Positions 41,639 to 50,267 of a stretch of DNA of 64,000 nucleotides are shown in pieces. Every line of letters starts with the position of its first letter. Positions within the stretch are counted from its first letter, which is position 1. The notes under the pieces are model-generated. The model worked only from the letters and a program-made list of their open reading frames with translations. It had not been told where the DNA came from and ran no database searches. Location of the stretch: assembly GCF_001544455.2 (NCBI RefSeq), contig NZ_FCOC02000014.1, forward strand, positions 1-64,000, in the 5' to 3' direction. Origin of the DNA: Caballeronia sordidicola (lineage in GTDB: Bacteria > Pseudomonadota > Gammaproteobacteria > Burkholderiales > Burkholderiaceae). A program made the position numbers and the translations under genes.

Positions 41639-42829
41639 ATGAAACTGAGAGCAGGACGTTTTATCGCGGCATTCGTTTTTTCATGCGCGGCGGCAGCCAT
41701 GAGCCACGCGGCGGGTACGCCTCAGCGCGGCAGCATTCAGGAAGAAGTGGACGCCGCAATACAGCCGTTGATGAAACAATACGCAATCGCTGGCATGGCG
41801 GTAGGGATCATTGCCGACGGTAAGACCCACGTGTTCAACTATGGTGTGGCATCGGTGCAAACAGGAAAACCGGTCACGCGCGACACGTTGTTCGAGCTTG
41901 GATCGGTGAGCAAGACATTCACCGCGACGCTTGCCGCCGAGGCGCAAATCGACGGCGACCTCTCGTTATCCGACCACACGAGCAAATATCTTCCGTCCCT
42001 GCAAAACACGCCGTTCGGCAATGTGAGCCTTCTCAACCTGGGAACGCACACGCCCGGCGGCCTTCCCTTGCAAGTGCCCGATAACGTCAACAACATCGAT
42101 CAATTGCTGCAGTACTTCAGGCAATGGCGGCCCGCGTATGCGGCGGGAACGTACCGGACGTATGCCAATCCTGGCATCGGAATGCTTGGCCTGATTACCG
42201 CAAAAAGCATGAATCAGGATTTCGATGCGCTGATGACCCAGCATCTGTTCCCGGCGCTCGGCATGCGCAACAGTTACCTCACCGTGCCGCCCGCGAGAAT
42301 GAAGGACTACGCGCAGGGCTACACCAAAGACAACACGCCCATCAGGATGAAGCCGGGCGTACTTTCGTCCGAGGCCTACGGCATCAAGACCACGGCTGCC
42401 GACATGCTGCGTTTTCTCCAGGCCAACATGAAGATGGTCGCGCTGGACCCGAAGCTGCAGCGCGCGATAGTGGACACGCATACGGGCTATTTCCAGGCTG
42501 GCCCGATGACGCAGGATCTGATATGGGAACAGTATCCGTATCCTGTTCCTCTGGACGCGCTGTTGAAAGGCAATTCGCCGGACATGGTGTTGAACGCAAC
42601 GCCAGTCACCGAGATCAAGCCGGCGCAACCGCCCTCCAACGATGTCTGGATCAACAAGACCGGCTCGACCAACGGTTTCGGCGCTTATGTGGCGTTCGTG
42701 CCGCAAAAGCAGTTGGGCATTGTGATCCTCGCAAACAAGAACTTTCCCAACGACGCACGGGTAAGCGCGGCGTACCAGATCATCGAGTCATTGGCGAACC
42801 AAAAGCAGACACGCGCGACTTCACCGTGA
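41639..42829 (+). CDS. Class C (AmpC-type) beta-lactamase or serine hydrolase
   Basis: A 396-aa exported serine hydrolase with signal peptide (residues 1-25, ending MSHAA). The three AmpC signatures are in place and correctly spaced: SVSK (Ser89/Lys92), YAN (Tyr175) and KTG (340-342). Length matches class C beta-lactamases. No divergent ampR-type regulator is adjacent; the neighbours are an aldo/keto reductase and a Rieske reductase. Real beta-lactam hydrolysis is likely but not certain, as esterases and peptidases share the fold and motifs. Confidence 0.88.
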   Translation: MKLRAGRFIAAFVFSCAAAAMSHAAGTPQRGSIQEEVDAAIQPLMKQYAIAGMAVGIIADGKTHVFNYGVASVQTGKPVTRDTLFELGSVSKTFTATLAAEAQIDGDLSLSDHTSKYLPSLQNTPFGNVSLLNLGTHTPGGLPLQVPDNVNNIDQLLQYFRQWRPAYAAGTYRTYANPGIGMLGLITAKSMNQDFDALMTQHLFPALGMRNSYLTVPPARMKDYAQGYTKDNTPIRMKPGVLSSEAYGIKTTAADMLRFLQANMKMVALDPKLQRAIVDTHTGYFQAGPMTQDLIWEQYPYPVPLDALLKGNSPDMVLNATPVTEIKPAQPPSNDVWINKTGSTNGFGAYVAFVPQKQLGIVILANKNFPNDARVSAAYQIIESLANQKQTRATSP

Positions 42830-42970
42830 CCGGCTTTTTACGTCGTCATCCTGATTAATCAGCGACCAGCCGGAATCACCGATCAGCGTAGTTGACGTGC
42901 AGGACATTCGTTTTATCGCGCGGCGGATCCAGCGTACGAACATGATGCCTCCGCCGCGGCGAAACTGTTT

Positions 42971-43960
42971 TTACAGGTCGAGCACAAGTTCGCGGCTCGT
43001 CGCCCGCGATACACACGCGGTCAGGTATTCGCGCTTTTCGTCGTCGCCCAGGATGCAGTCGTTGTGCTCCACTTCACCCGACAGATAACGCACCTTGCAC
43101 GTCCCGCAGAGGCCAGCGCGACAGGATGTTTCTATCGGCACGCCGGCTTCGTCCAGCGCGTCGGCGATGCTCTGATCCGGCGTGACCGGAATCATTTGCC
43201 CAGTGCTCGCGATCTTGACGATAAACTCGCCGACCGCGCCCGCAACCTGCTGGCTCAAGTCGCGTTCCGGCGCCTTGAAGTGCTCGAAGTGAACCGTGCC
43301 TGAAGGCCAGTGCTGAGCCGCGGCTGCGCACGCCTTCATGAAACCCGCCGGGCCGCAGTAATAAACGTGGGTATCGTGGGCGGGCTCGTGCAGCAGTTCA
43401 CCAATATTCAATCCCGCCGATGGATCGCCGCCATCGAAATGAAAATGCAGGCGACCCGACGTTTCGATGCTTGCAAGCTCGTCGGCAAATGCCGTGCAGC
43501 GCGCGTCCCTGGCGCAGTAATGCATTTCATAGTCGATGCCCGCTTCCTCCAGCCGATGCGCCATTGCTTTCAGCGGCGTCACGCCAATTCCCCCGGCGAG
43601 CAGCACGACCTTCCTTGCGTTGGCGGCGAGTTCAAAGTTGTTGCGCGGCGCGCTCACCTTCACACGATCCTGCACGCGCAACGTGTCATGCACGGCTTTC
43701 GATCCGCCGCGCCCGGCCTCGTCGCGCAACACGGCGATCACATAGCGATGCCGCTCGCTCGGGGAATTGCTGAGCGAATACTGGCGCACCGTACCGCCTT
43801 TGAGATGGATATCGATATGCGCACCCGCCGTGAACGGAGGCAAGGCCTCGCCCTGCGGATCGACGAGTTCATACGAATTGATGCCTTTTCCTTCGAAGCG
43901 GATCTGGCGCACCATCAAATCGAGCGTGCGCCCGTCCGCCGTATTGTCTGGGCTTGCCAT
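42971..43960 (-). CDS. Oxygenase reductase component (FMN, NAD, plant-type [2Fe-2S])
   Basis: A 329-aa class IA reductase like VanB/phthalate dioxygenase reductase. Flavin domain RQYSLSNSP (FMN/isoalloxazine contact), nucleotide domain LLAGGIGVTPLKAMA and YYCGPAGFMKAC, then a C-terminal ferredoxin domain with CRAGLCGTC and a final Cys in LTACVSRA. It transfers electrons from NAD(P)H to the Rieske oxygenase whose gene ends 79 bp upstream. GGAAAG precedes ATG 43960. Confidence 0.9.
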   Translation of the reverse strand: MASPDNTADGRTLDLMVRQIRFEGKGINSYELVDPQGEALPPFTAGAHIDIHLKGGTVRQYSLSNSPSERHRYVIAVLRDEAGRGGSKAVHDTLRVQDRVKVSAPRNNFELAANARKVVLLAGGIGVTPLKAMAHRLEEAGIDYEMHYCARDARCTAFADELASIETSGRLHFHFDGGDPSAGLNIGELLHEPAHDTHVYYCGPAGFMKACAAAAQHWPSGTVHFEHFKAPERDLSQQVAGAVGEFIVKIASTGQMIPVTPDQSIADALDEAGVPIETSCRAGLCGTCKVRYLSGEVEHNDCILGDDEKREYLTACVSRATSRELVLDL

Positions 43961-44038
43961 GGTCTTTCCTGTTGGTTCCTTGAAACAGCGGCGTGTACTG
44001 CGTGGCCGCAGCACGCGCCGTCGTTCGCCATCTGTCCT

Positions 44039-45580
44039 TCAGCTTTTGAGCGACGCCTCAAGCGACTCGAACTTTTCACGTACGAACTGCGCACGCTCCT
44101 CGCCCTTGAGCGCCTCGCTTTCCGTGAGGATCGCGACCAGCTTCTTCGTCATTGCACGGCGATTGACGACTTCCTGCTCGACAGTTTCGGCTTCGGGAAG
44201 ATCGAACACGTTGCCTGAACAGTAGCTGTTGGGCGCGCCGGCATTCGCCCGGAACCACTCCGCGAAGTTTTCCGCCGACGCCGCCGGGTTCGTGCCGCGC
44301 ACCGCGTCGCGCAGCATCTTGCGGAAAAGGAAAAGACCCGCGTCGAACTTGGTCGGATTCTCAAGCGAATGCACAGCGATCGGGCGCTGGCTGATGATGG
44401 CTTCGTAGTCGCCCGGCGCGTACTGCGCGTCCTTGTAGTTCTCGCGCTCGCGATGATTCGCCGGGATCGGCGGCAGATCATCGAGTTTGTATTTGCCGAA
44501 GCGCTCGGGACGCCGCATGGCAACCTGCCCTTCCAGAAAGTCGATGGACTCGTAACCCACCAGCGATTTATCGCCGATACCGCGCGTATCGATTCCCGGA
44601 CCCATTACGCGCCAGCCGATCATCTTCGAGTTTTCATCGTCCACGGGAACGGTCCAGCGAATGATGTGGAAGCGGCTGAAGAGCTTTTTCTTCGCGCCGT
44701 CTTCCGATGTGTAGGCGTGCAGGCTCAAGTTCGGCAATACCTGATGCTGGACACGCACGAAGAGCCGGTCCTTGTCGACGCGGCGCGCCCCCGCGCATGC
44801 CAGGCTGCGTCCCTGCTGCACGGGCACGAAATGCATGTCGGGGGCTACTTCCATGGACTTCGCGCCGACTTCGTCGAACGTGGTTCCTTGGTACTTGCCG
44901 TTGACCACGTTCTTGCCCGCGTGAAGTGCCGTCGGATGATAGTTGTCGGCCGCGTTGTCCTGCACCTGCAGCCAGTTGCAATGCTGGAAGTTGCTGTAGG
45001 GCACGAGTTCGTCGGTCGGGGCTACGGTGAAATCGCCTTCCCATTCGGGAAATGGCGGCTCCTTGTCGGGCGGCCCCATGTAGGCGAATACAAGCCCGTG
45101 ACGCTCGACGGCCTTGTACGCGCCCTGCTGGATCGAACATGCGTACTTCTCGGCTTCCTTCTCTTCGCCGCTTGGAAACGGCACGTGAAGGCAGGTGCCG
45201 TCGACGTCGAACACCATGCCGTGGTAGCAGCACTTGATTCCATGCTCCTGGATCGCGCCGTATTCAAGCGATGCGCCGCGATGCACGCAATGCGCGTGCA
45301 GTACGCCGACAGCCCCGCTGCCATCGCGAAACGCAACCAGTTCTTCGCCGAGGATCTTAAGAAAGCGCGGGGTGTCGGTCAGCTCGACCGCCATGCACAC
45401 GGGATGCCAGAACGCGCGCATGTATTCGCCCATCGGTGTGCCCGGACCGGTTTCGGTGAGTTCGGGATCGTGACCCGGAACCTTGTTCGTGTAATAGCCG
45501 CCGAAGGGCACGAGCTTTTTCTGGACCACGCCGCCGCCACTGCTTTTCTGCCCTTCTGCCTTTTCTGACTTGATGTTCAT
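44039..45580 (-). CDS. Rieske non-haem iron aromatic ring oxygenase, alpha subunit
   Basis: A 513-aa oxygenase of the phthalate 4,5-dioxygenase-type (alpha-only) group. Rieske ligands: CVHRGA and CCYHG. The mononuclear iron site is DNAADNYHPTALH (2-His plus carboxylate). Together with the adjacent reductase it forms a two-component monooxygenase or dioxygenase, probably for a substituted benzoate or aryl ether; the substrate is not deducible. ATG 45580 has AGAGGC upstream. A GntR gene is divergent, and a perfect palindrome in between is its probable operator. Confidence 0.92.
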   Translation of the reverse strand: MNIKSEKAEGQKSSGGGVVQKKLVPFGGYYTNKVPGHDPELTETGPGTPMGEYMRAFWHPVCMAVELTDTPRFLKILGEELVAFRDGSGAVGVLHAHCVHRGASLEYGAIQEHGIKCCYHGMVFDVDGTCLHVPFPSGEEKEAEKYACSIQQGAYKAVERHGLVFAYMGPPDKEPPFPEWEGDFTVAPTDELVPYSNFQHCNWLQVQDNAADNYHPTALHAGKNVVNGKYQGTTFDEVGAKSMEVAPDMHFVPVQQGRSLACAGARRVDKDRLFVRVQHQVLPNLSLHAYTSEDGAKKKLFSRFHIIRWTVPVDDENSKMIGWRVMGPGIDTRGIGDKSLVGYESIDFLEGQVAMRRPERFGKYKLDDLPPIPANHRERENYKDAQYAPGDYEAIISQRPIAVHSLENPTKFDAGLFLFRKMLRDAVRGTNPAASAENFAEWFRANAGAPNSYCSGNVFDLPEAETVEQEVVNRRAMTKKLVAILTESEALKGEERAQFVREKFESLEASLKS

Positions 45581-45641
45581 GTAAGCCTCTGCTGGATGTA
45601 TCGATAAGGGGGACCGCAATTTTTGTCTTCTGAACTCCGAA

Positions 45642-45655
45642 CTCTGTATACAGAG
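45642..45655. promoter_or_regulatory. GntR operator candidate 1 (oxygenase promoter)
   Basis: CTCTGTATACAGAG is a perfect 14-bp palindrome 62 bp upstream of the oxygenase start. It shares GAACTCnGTATnCAGA with a second copy before the gntR start codon. The central TGTATACA fits the even-spaced operators of FadR/VanR-type GntR proteins. Confidence 0.6.
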
Positions 45656-45778
45656 ATTAAGTTTGCAATGCGGCCATGTCTCTACAGGTAAACGCGATAA
45701 GGGCCAAATTTGTACCGTGTCCGTTGCGCCGTTCTGGTTTCGTTTGCACGCACCGCGCACTGCCTGTAGGCTCTTGAA

Positions 45779-45792
45779 CTCAGTATCCAGAC
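45779..45792. promoter_or_regulatory. GntR operator candidate 2 (autoregulatory)
   Basis: CTCAGTATCCAGAC matches the palindrome at 45642 at 11 of 14 positions, and both are preceded by GAA. It lies 15 bp before the gntR ATG. Confidence 0.5.
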
Positions 45793-45807
45793 TTTCAAGA
45801 GTGATTC

Positions 45808-46509
45808 ATGGCCGCCAAACTTCTCAAACTTCAGGCACGCACCGACTATGTCGATGAAGTCTATAAAGTGCTGCTCGACGCCATCAGCGAAGGCTCGCTC
45901 GCGCCCGGCGCACGCATCACGCAGGAAGAGATCGCCGAGCAACTGGCGGTGTCGCGTTCACCGGTCCTGCAGGCACTGCGCCTGCTGAAAAAGGATGGCC
46001 TCGTGCAGGATGCGCCCGGCCGCGGCCTGCTCGTCGCGCCGCTCGACCCGACCTGGATCGCGCATCTCTACGAGATCCGCGGCGCGCTCGATTCGCTCGC
46101 CGCAAGCCTGGCCGCCAGGCTTTACGCGGAAGGGAGCGCCACGCTCGACAAATCGCTGATATCGAAAGGCCGGCGTGCGTCCAAGGGTGACGACGTCAAG
46201 GCCATGATCGACGCCGACTGGGCTTTTCATTCCGCGATCTACCGCGCCTCGGGCAATCCGCTGATCGAACAGACCGCGCATCTTCACTGGGTGCATCTGC
46301 GCCGCGTGATGGGCGCGGTGTTGCAGTCGTCGGCGCAACGCAAATCCATTTGGGACGAACACGCCGCGATCTTCGACGCCATCATTTCAGGCGACGTCGC
46401 GGCTGCCGTTGAGCTGACCAATCTGCACACGCATCGCGCCCGTGAAAACCTCGTGAAACGCCTGGGCGAAGTGCTGGCCGACGACGCCAGCAACGCCCAC
46501 GCAAACTGA
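45808..46509 (+). CDS. GntR-family (FCD) transcriptional regulator
   Basis: A 233-aa regulator: N-terminal winged helix (about residues 12-75, ITQEEIAEQLAVSRSPVLQALR) and an all-helical FCD effector domain with metal-ligand-type residues (DADWAFHSAIYR, HLHWVHLRR, EHAAIFDAI). FCD proteins sense organic acids. Divergent orientation and shared operators make the Rieske oxygenase/reductase operon its likely target. Confidence 0.9.
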   Translation: MAAKLLKLQARTDYVDEVYKVLLDAISEGSLAPGARITQEEIAEQLAVSRSPVLQALRLLKKDGLVQDAPGRGLLVAPLDPTWIAHLYEIRGALDSLAASLAARLYAEGSATLDKSLISKGRRASKGDDVKAMIDADWAFHSAIYRASGNPLIEQTAHLHWVHLRRVMGAVLQSSAQRKSIWDEHAAIFDAIISGDVAAAVELTNLHTHRARENLVKRLGEVLADDASNAHAN

Positions 46510-46522
46510 TACCGGATGACGT

Positions 46523-46543
46523 CCCGCGCTCAAGCGCGGGTTT
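46523..46543. terminator. Bidirectional terminator between gntR and MFS genes
   Basis: CCCGCGCT (46523-46530) and AGCGCGGG (46533-46540) form a hairpin followed by TTT on the plus strand. It starts 14 bp after the gntR stop and overlaps the stop codon of the convergent MFS gene. Confidence 0.5.
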
Positions 46544-47891
46544 GAGGACCCGCCTCGAGTACGGGCCGAACGCTTGCCGGCGTTTCCCGCCGATGAATAT
46601 TGACAAGCCTCGCGGGCACCGTGAACACGAGCGCGCTGCCTATCACGAGGCTAACCGCGAGTCCCAACACACCGTTGCCAGTCGATCCGGTTGCAGTCTG
46701 GATCAGCCCGATCACATATGGGCTGACAATGCCCGAAATGCTGCCGACCGAATTCGCAAGCGCAAGCCCCGCCGCCGCTGCCGCGCCGCCCAGGATGGCC
46801 GGCGGCAAGACCCAGAACTGCGAAATTGTCGTCATGACGCCCATGGTGCCAATAGTCAGCGCGATCATTGCGATGGGCGTTGAATGCGCATAGGAGACGC
46901 TGAAGTAAAGCCCCGCCGCACCGATGATTCCCGGCAGCGCCAGGTGCCAGCGCCGCTCGCCGCGCAGGTCGGACGAGTGACTGACGAGCACCATCGCAAT
47001 GGCCGCCGCCGCATAGGGAATGGCGCTCAACAAGCCGATATCCAGCGTATCCGACACGCCGCTTGCCTTGATCAATGTGGGCAGCCAGAAGCTCACGCCA
47101 TAGAGGCCCATCGTGAAGAAGAAATAGATCAGGCTCAGCAGCAGCACCTTAGGATGCATGAGGCCGTCCTTGACCGAATGCAGAAGATCCGGCGAGCGTT
47201 CTTCGTCGAGCGCGCGCTCGAGAAAAGCGCGTTGCGGTGCGCTCAGCCAGCGGGCGTCGCTGACTTTATCGTTGAGATAAAAGAGCGCGACAAGACCCAG
47301 CACCGCCGTGGGAATGCCTTCGAGAACAAACAGCCATTGCCAACCCGCAAGGCCGTGCATGCCGCCCATGTGACTCATGATCCAGCCCGAGAGCGGACCG
47401 CCTACAACACCGGACATCGGAATACCCGTCATGAAGAGCGCGGTCACCTTGCTGCGCCGCGATGCGGGAAACCAGTAGGTCAGATAGAACAGGATGGCCG
47501 GAATGAAGCCTGCTTCGGCCACGCCGAGCAGAAAACGCATGATGTAGAAACTCATGGGCGTGGTGACGAACATCATGCCCGCCGAAATGATGCCCCACGT
47601 GATCATGATGCGCGCGATCCATCGCCGCGCGCCAACTCGCAGCAAGAGAAGGTTGCTCGGTACCTCGAACAGCAGGTAGCCCACGAAGAAAACGCCGGCA
47701 CCGGCGCCATAGACCGCGTCGCTGAAATTCAGGTCCTTGAGCATCTGCAGCTTGGCAAACGCCACGTTGATGCGGTCGAGATACGCGCAGAGATAACAAA
47801 GAAAGAGGAATGGCAATAGTCGCCACGTGATCTTTGCGAACGTGGCGGCTTCGTCGCGCTTGCTGAGTGCTGCCGGACTGGCGGGATTCAT
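46530..47891 (-). CDS. MFS transporter, anion:cation symporter (ACS) family
   Basis: A 453-aa permease with 12 predicted helices. The YLDRINVAFAKLQM segment after helix 1 and MITWGIISAGMMFVTTPMSFYIMRFLLGVAEAGFIPA are typical of ACS family members that import organic acids such as phthalate, glucarate or 4-hydroxyphenylacetate. AGGAG lies 6-7 bp before ATG 47891. The aldolase gene ends 103 bp upstream on the same strand. It could serve the aldolase pathway or the neighbouring Rieske oxygenase. Confidence 0.9.
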   Translation of the reverse strand: MNPASPAALSKRDEAATFAKITWRLLPFLFLCYLCAYLDRINVAFAKLQMLKDLNFSDAVYGAGAGVFFVGYLLFEVPSNLLLLRVGARRWIARIMITWGIISAGMMFVTTPMSFYIMRFLLGVAEAGFIPAILFYLTYWFPASRRSKVTALFMTGIPMSGVVGGPLSGWIMSHMGGMHGLAGWQWLFVLEGIPTAVLGLVALFYLNDKVSDARWLSAPQRAFLERALDEERSPDLLHSVKDGLMHPKVLLLSLIYFFFTMGLYGVSFWLPTLIKASGVSDTLDIGLLSAIPYAAAAIAMVLVSHSSDLRGERRWHLALPGIIGAAGLYFSVSYAHSTPIAMIALTIGTMGVMTTISQFWVLPPAILGGAAAAAGLALANSVGSISGIVSPYVIGLIQTATGSTGNGVLGLAVSLVIGSALVFTVPARLVNIHRRETPASVRPVLEAGPQTRA

Positions 47892-47994
47892 GCTGTGTCT
47901 CCTGGGGACGGATTGGAGCGGGACGCCAGCCGTTCTGGGCGGCCGTATCGTCCTGCGCATGCTGTGCTGTGGTCAGTCGAAAGCTAGCCGTACT

Positions 47995-48846
47995 TCAGTC
48001 GAACATGTCGGGCTGAGTCGCGACAAGGTCGTTCCAGATGGTCTGGAAATGCAGCCAGCCGATGTACTCGCTGCCCACGTGCTCGCGGCTATAACGCGCC
48101 CGCTCCGGCGTGACGAGCTTGGGCGTGACGCCGGTTGCATCGATGAGAAGCTGTTGCTGGCAGCAGCGTTCCAGCGCGATAAACCAGAACGCCGCCGACT
48201 CGATGCTGTGCCGGCTCGCCGTGAGCAAGCCGTGATTCTGGTGAATCGCCGCTTTCACGCCCTTGAACGCGTTCGCCACCTTGTGGCCGGCCTTCACTTC
48301 CACGGCCACCTGTCCGGCTTCATCGCCAATCACGACGTGGTCTTCAAAGAAAGCGGCCGCGTCCTGCGTGATCGGCTCGAGCTTCTTGCCGAGCGCGGCG
48401 TAAGCGGTGCCGTAGACCGTATGCGCGTGGCACATGGCCACGATGTCCTGATGCATCTCGTGCACCGCCGCGTGCAGCACGAAGCCCGCACGATTGATCG
48501 CATGATTGCCCGCGACCACGCGGCCCTCGTGATCGGCGCAAATCAGGTTGGAGACCTTCACTTGCGAGAAGTGGACGGCCATCGGGTTGGTCCAGTACAA
48601 GCCGGGATTTTCCGGGTCGCGCACCGTTAGATGACCCGCGAATCCATAGTCGAAACCCTGCAGCGCGAACGCCCGGCATGCGCCCACGAGGCGTTCCTTG
48701 AGATGCTGCCGATGCGCCGCCGGGTCCGAAAACACCGGCAATTCCGGAAAGATCAGCCCTTCCTGCTCCGGCTGATAAATCGACACCTTCCCGTCCCTGA
48801 CGATCTTTTCCACAATCTCCGACCCTGCTTCCATGACTGCCGCCAT
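47995..48846 (-). CDS. Class II aldolase/adducin family protein
   Basis: A 283-aa protein with the class II aldolase fold. Zinc ligands are probably the two His of CHAHTVYG and the His of HQNHGLL. The family includes fuculose-phosphate aldolase and decarboxylases, but this longer form, common in catabolic clusters of Burkholderiales, has no assigned reaction. CAGGAG sits 6 bp before ATG 48846. The adjacent MFS permease suggests a carboxylated substrate. LysR at 48995 is divergent. Confidence 0.87.
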   Translation of the reverse strand: MAAVMEAGSEIVEKIVRDGKVSIYQPEQEGLIFPELPVFSDPAAHRQHLKERLVGACRAFALQGFDYGFAGHLTVRDPENPGLYWTNPMAVHFSQVKVSNLICADHEGRVVAGNHAINRAGFVLHAAVHEMHQDIVAMCHAHTVYGTAYAALGKKLEPITQDAAAFFEDHVVIGDEAGQVAVEVKAGHKVANAFKGVKAAIHQNHGLLTASRHSIESAAFWFIALERCCQQQLLIDATGVTPKLVTPERARYSREHVGSEYIGWLHFQTIWNDLVATQPDMFD

Positions 48847-48926
48847 TGCTTTCTCCTGTTTAAACGCTGGTGTGTTCCGCAGGTCCCTACTGTCGGCTTT
48901 GCAATGGTTATTGACAAACGATGGCT

Positions 48927-48964
48927 GTTCATACAAAGATGAACCGTATTCATGCATCAATGAA
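48927..48964. promoter_or_regulatory. Twin TTCAT-N6-ATGAA dyads between aldolase and lysR genes
   Basis: GTTCATACAAAGATGAAC (48927-48944) and TTCATGCATCAATGAA (48949-48964) share 5-bp arms TTCAT/ATGAA around 6 bp. Their centres are 21 bp apart, two helical turns. They lie between the divergent aldolase and LysR genes, and are the natural LysR site candidates. Confidence 0.6.
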
Positions 48965-48994
48965 AACCATTAGAAAACCGGAGACAAAAAACGC

Positions 48995-49909
48995 ATGCGG
49001 CGCATCCCCAATTTCGTGTTGCTGCGCGCCTTCGAGGCGGCGGCGCGGCTTGAAAGCTTCACGCTTGCGGCGGAAGAACTGCATCTCACGCAGTCGGCCA
49101 TCAGTCATCAAGTGAAGGAACTGGAAGCGTATTTCGGCGTGCCGCTGTTTCACCGGCGCAATCGCCGCGTGGAAACCACGGCGGAAGGACGGCGTCTGTT
49201 CGACAGTCTCGGCCGCGTATTCGATGTAATCGAAAACGCGTGCAGCGAGGTCGCGCTCGCGCCCCAGGCACAAGTGCTCGCCGTGCATTGCGCACCGAGC
49301 CTTGCCGTGAAGTGGCTGGGGCCGCGCCTGCCCATGTTTATGCAAGCGCACCCGGACATTACGATCCGGCTGTCGTCGGGTGCGGAGCCCGTGGATCTCA
49401 CGCGCCTGCACGAAGTCGATGTCGCGATCTCCTACGGCGCGGCTATCGAACGTCCGGGACTGCAGGTCGATGCGCTGGGTACAGAGCGGATTGTTCCAAT
49501 GTGCCCGCCCGCAATGGTGCGCGCGGATATTTCACTCGAGGAACAGGCAAAGGCCTTTACGCTGATCGATTCGCAATTGAGCCGCGTGACATGGCGCGAC
49601 TGGTTCGTGCTCAATGGCGTGGAATTTTCGGGCAAGCCGCGGCCGTCGTTCGATCGTGGTGCGCTGGCGATCTCGGCGGCAGTCGACGGCATGGGCATGG
49701 CGCTGGAAACCACGCGTCTTGCGGAACGCGAGTTCGCGCGCGGCGAGCTGGTGGAATTCGGCGCTGGATACTTCAAGCCGTTCATGCGCGAAACGCACTT
49801 CGTATCGTTTCGGACCAGCGACCGGAACGTCGAGAAGGTCAAGGCGTTCCGGGCGTGGCTGGCGGAAAAAGCCGGGATGAATGGGAAATGGGACGCAAAG
49901 GCTTCGTGA
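48995..49909 (+). CDS. LysR-family regulator (GcvA-like)
   Basis: A 304-aa LysR protein with the GcvA-type opening RRIPNFVLLRAFEAAARLESF and HTH LAAEELHLTQSAISHQVKEL. The effector domain has EVDVAISYG. Divergent from the aldolase/MFS genes, its likely targets, with twin dyads between. GGAGA precedes the ATG at 48995. Confidence 0.9.
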   Translation: MRRIPNFVLLRAFEAAARLESFTLAAEELHLTQSAISHQVKELEAYFGVPLFHRRNRRVETTAEGRRLFDSLGRVFDVIENACSEVALAPQAQVLAVHCAPSLAVKWLGPRLPMFMQAHPDITIRLSSGAEPVDLTRLHEVDVAISYGAAIERPGLQVDALGTERIVPMCPPAMVRADISLEEQAKAFTLIDSQLSRVTWRDWFVLNGVEFSGKPRPSFDRGALAISAAVDGMGMALETTRLAEREFARGELVEFGAGYFKPFMRETHFVSFRTSDRNVEKVKAFRAWLAEKAGMNGKWDAKAS

Positions 49910-50044
49910 AGAATCGCAATTCGAACGCGTGATGATCTGACCCGGGTCGCGCTTGCGGATATTGTGTTTGGAGGACGTTATTGTCAGCCTCAAAAGCACC
50001 CTCGCCCGTTTCATTTGGCGTGTTGTCACGTCCCGCTCTTGCCA

Positions 50045-50267
50045 CAAAAAAGGAACATAATCGCCAATCGCCGGTCCCAATGCACCAAAGTAATACCAGC
50101 GCTCATTCGCTTCAATAATCGCCGACTCCGGTGCGCCCGACAACTTGAGTTCGGCTGCGGTACGTTGCGCAATCACAATGCGCGTAGCAAGTCCGACCAT
50201 GGTGTCCACCTTTTCGCGAATGAAGGCATGCCACGCCAGCAAGCTGATGCAGGCTGCTGCAAGTTAC
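50045..50267 (-). pseudogene. Internal fragment of an unrecognised gene
   Basis: On the minus strand a frame between an in-frame TAA near 50267 and about 50045 reads as protein: WHAFIREKVDTMVGLATRIV and WYYFGALGPAIGDYVPFLW are well-formed, non-random segments. There is no ATG or ribosome site at its start, and downstream the frame only continues as antisense of the LysR gene. I read it as a remnant of a larger protein with both ends lost. I do not recognise the family with confidence. Confidence 0.4.

Noticed and set aside
44369..45568. Plus-strand open frame of 399 codons opposite the Rieske oxygenase
   Set aside because: The minus strand encodes complete Rieske and iron-site motifs; the opposite frame has no recognisable feature.
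49532..50242. Single 236-codon minus-strand gene
   Set aside because: Only its first 65-70 codons look like protein; the rest is antisense to the LysR gene. I kept the first part as a remnant only.
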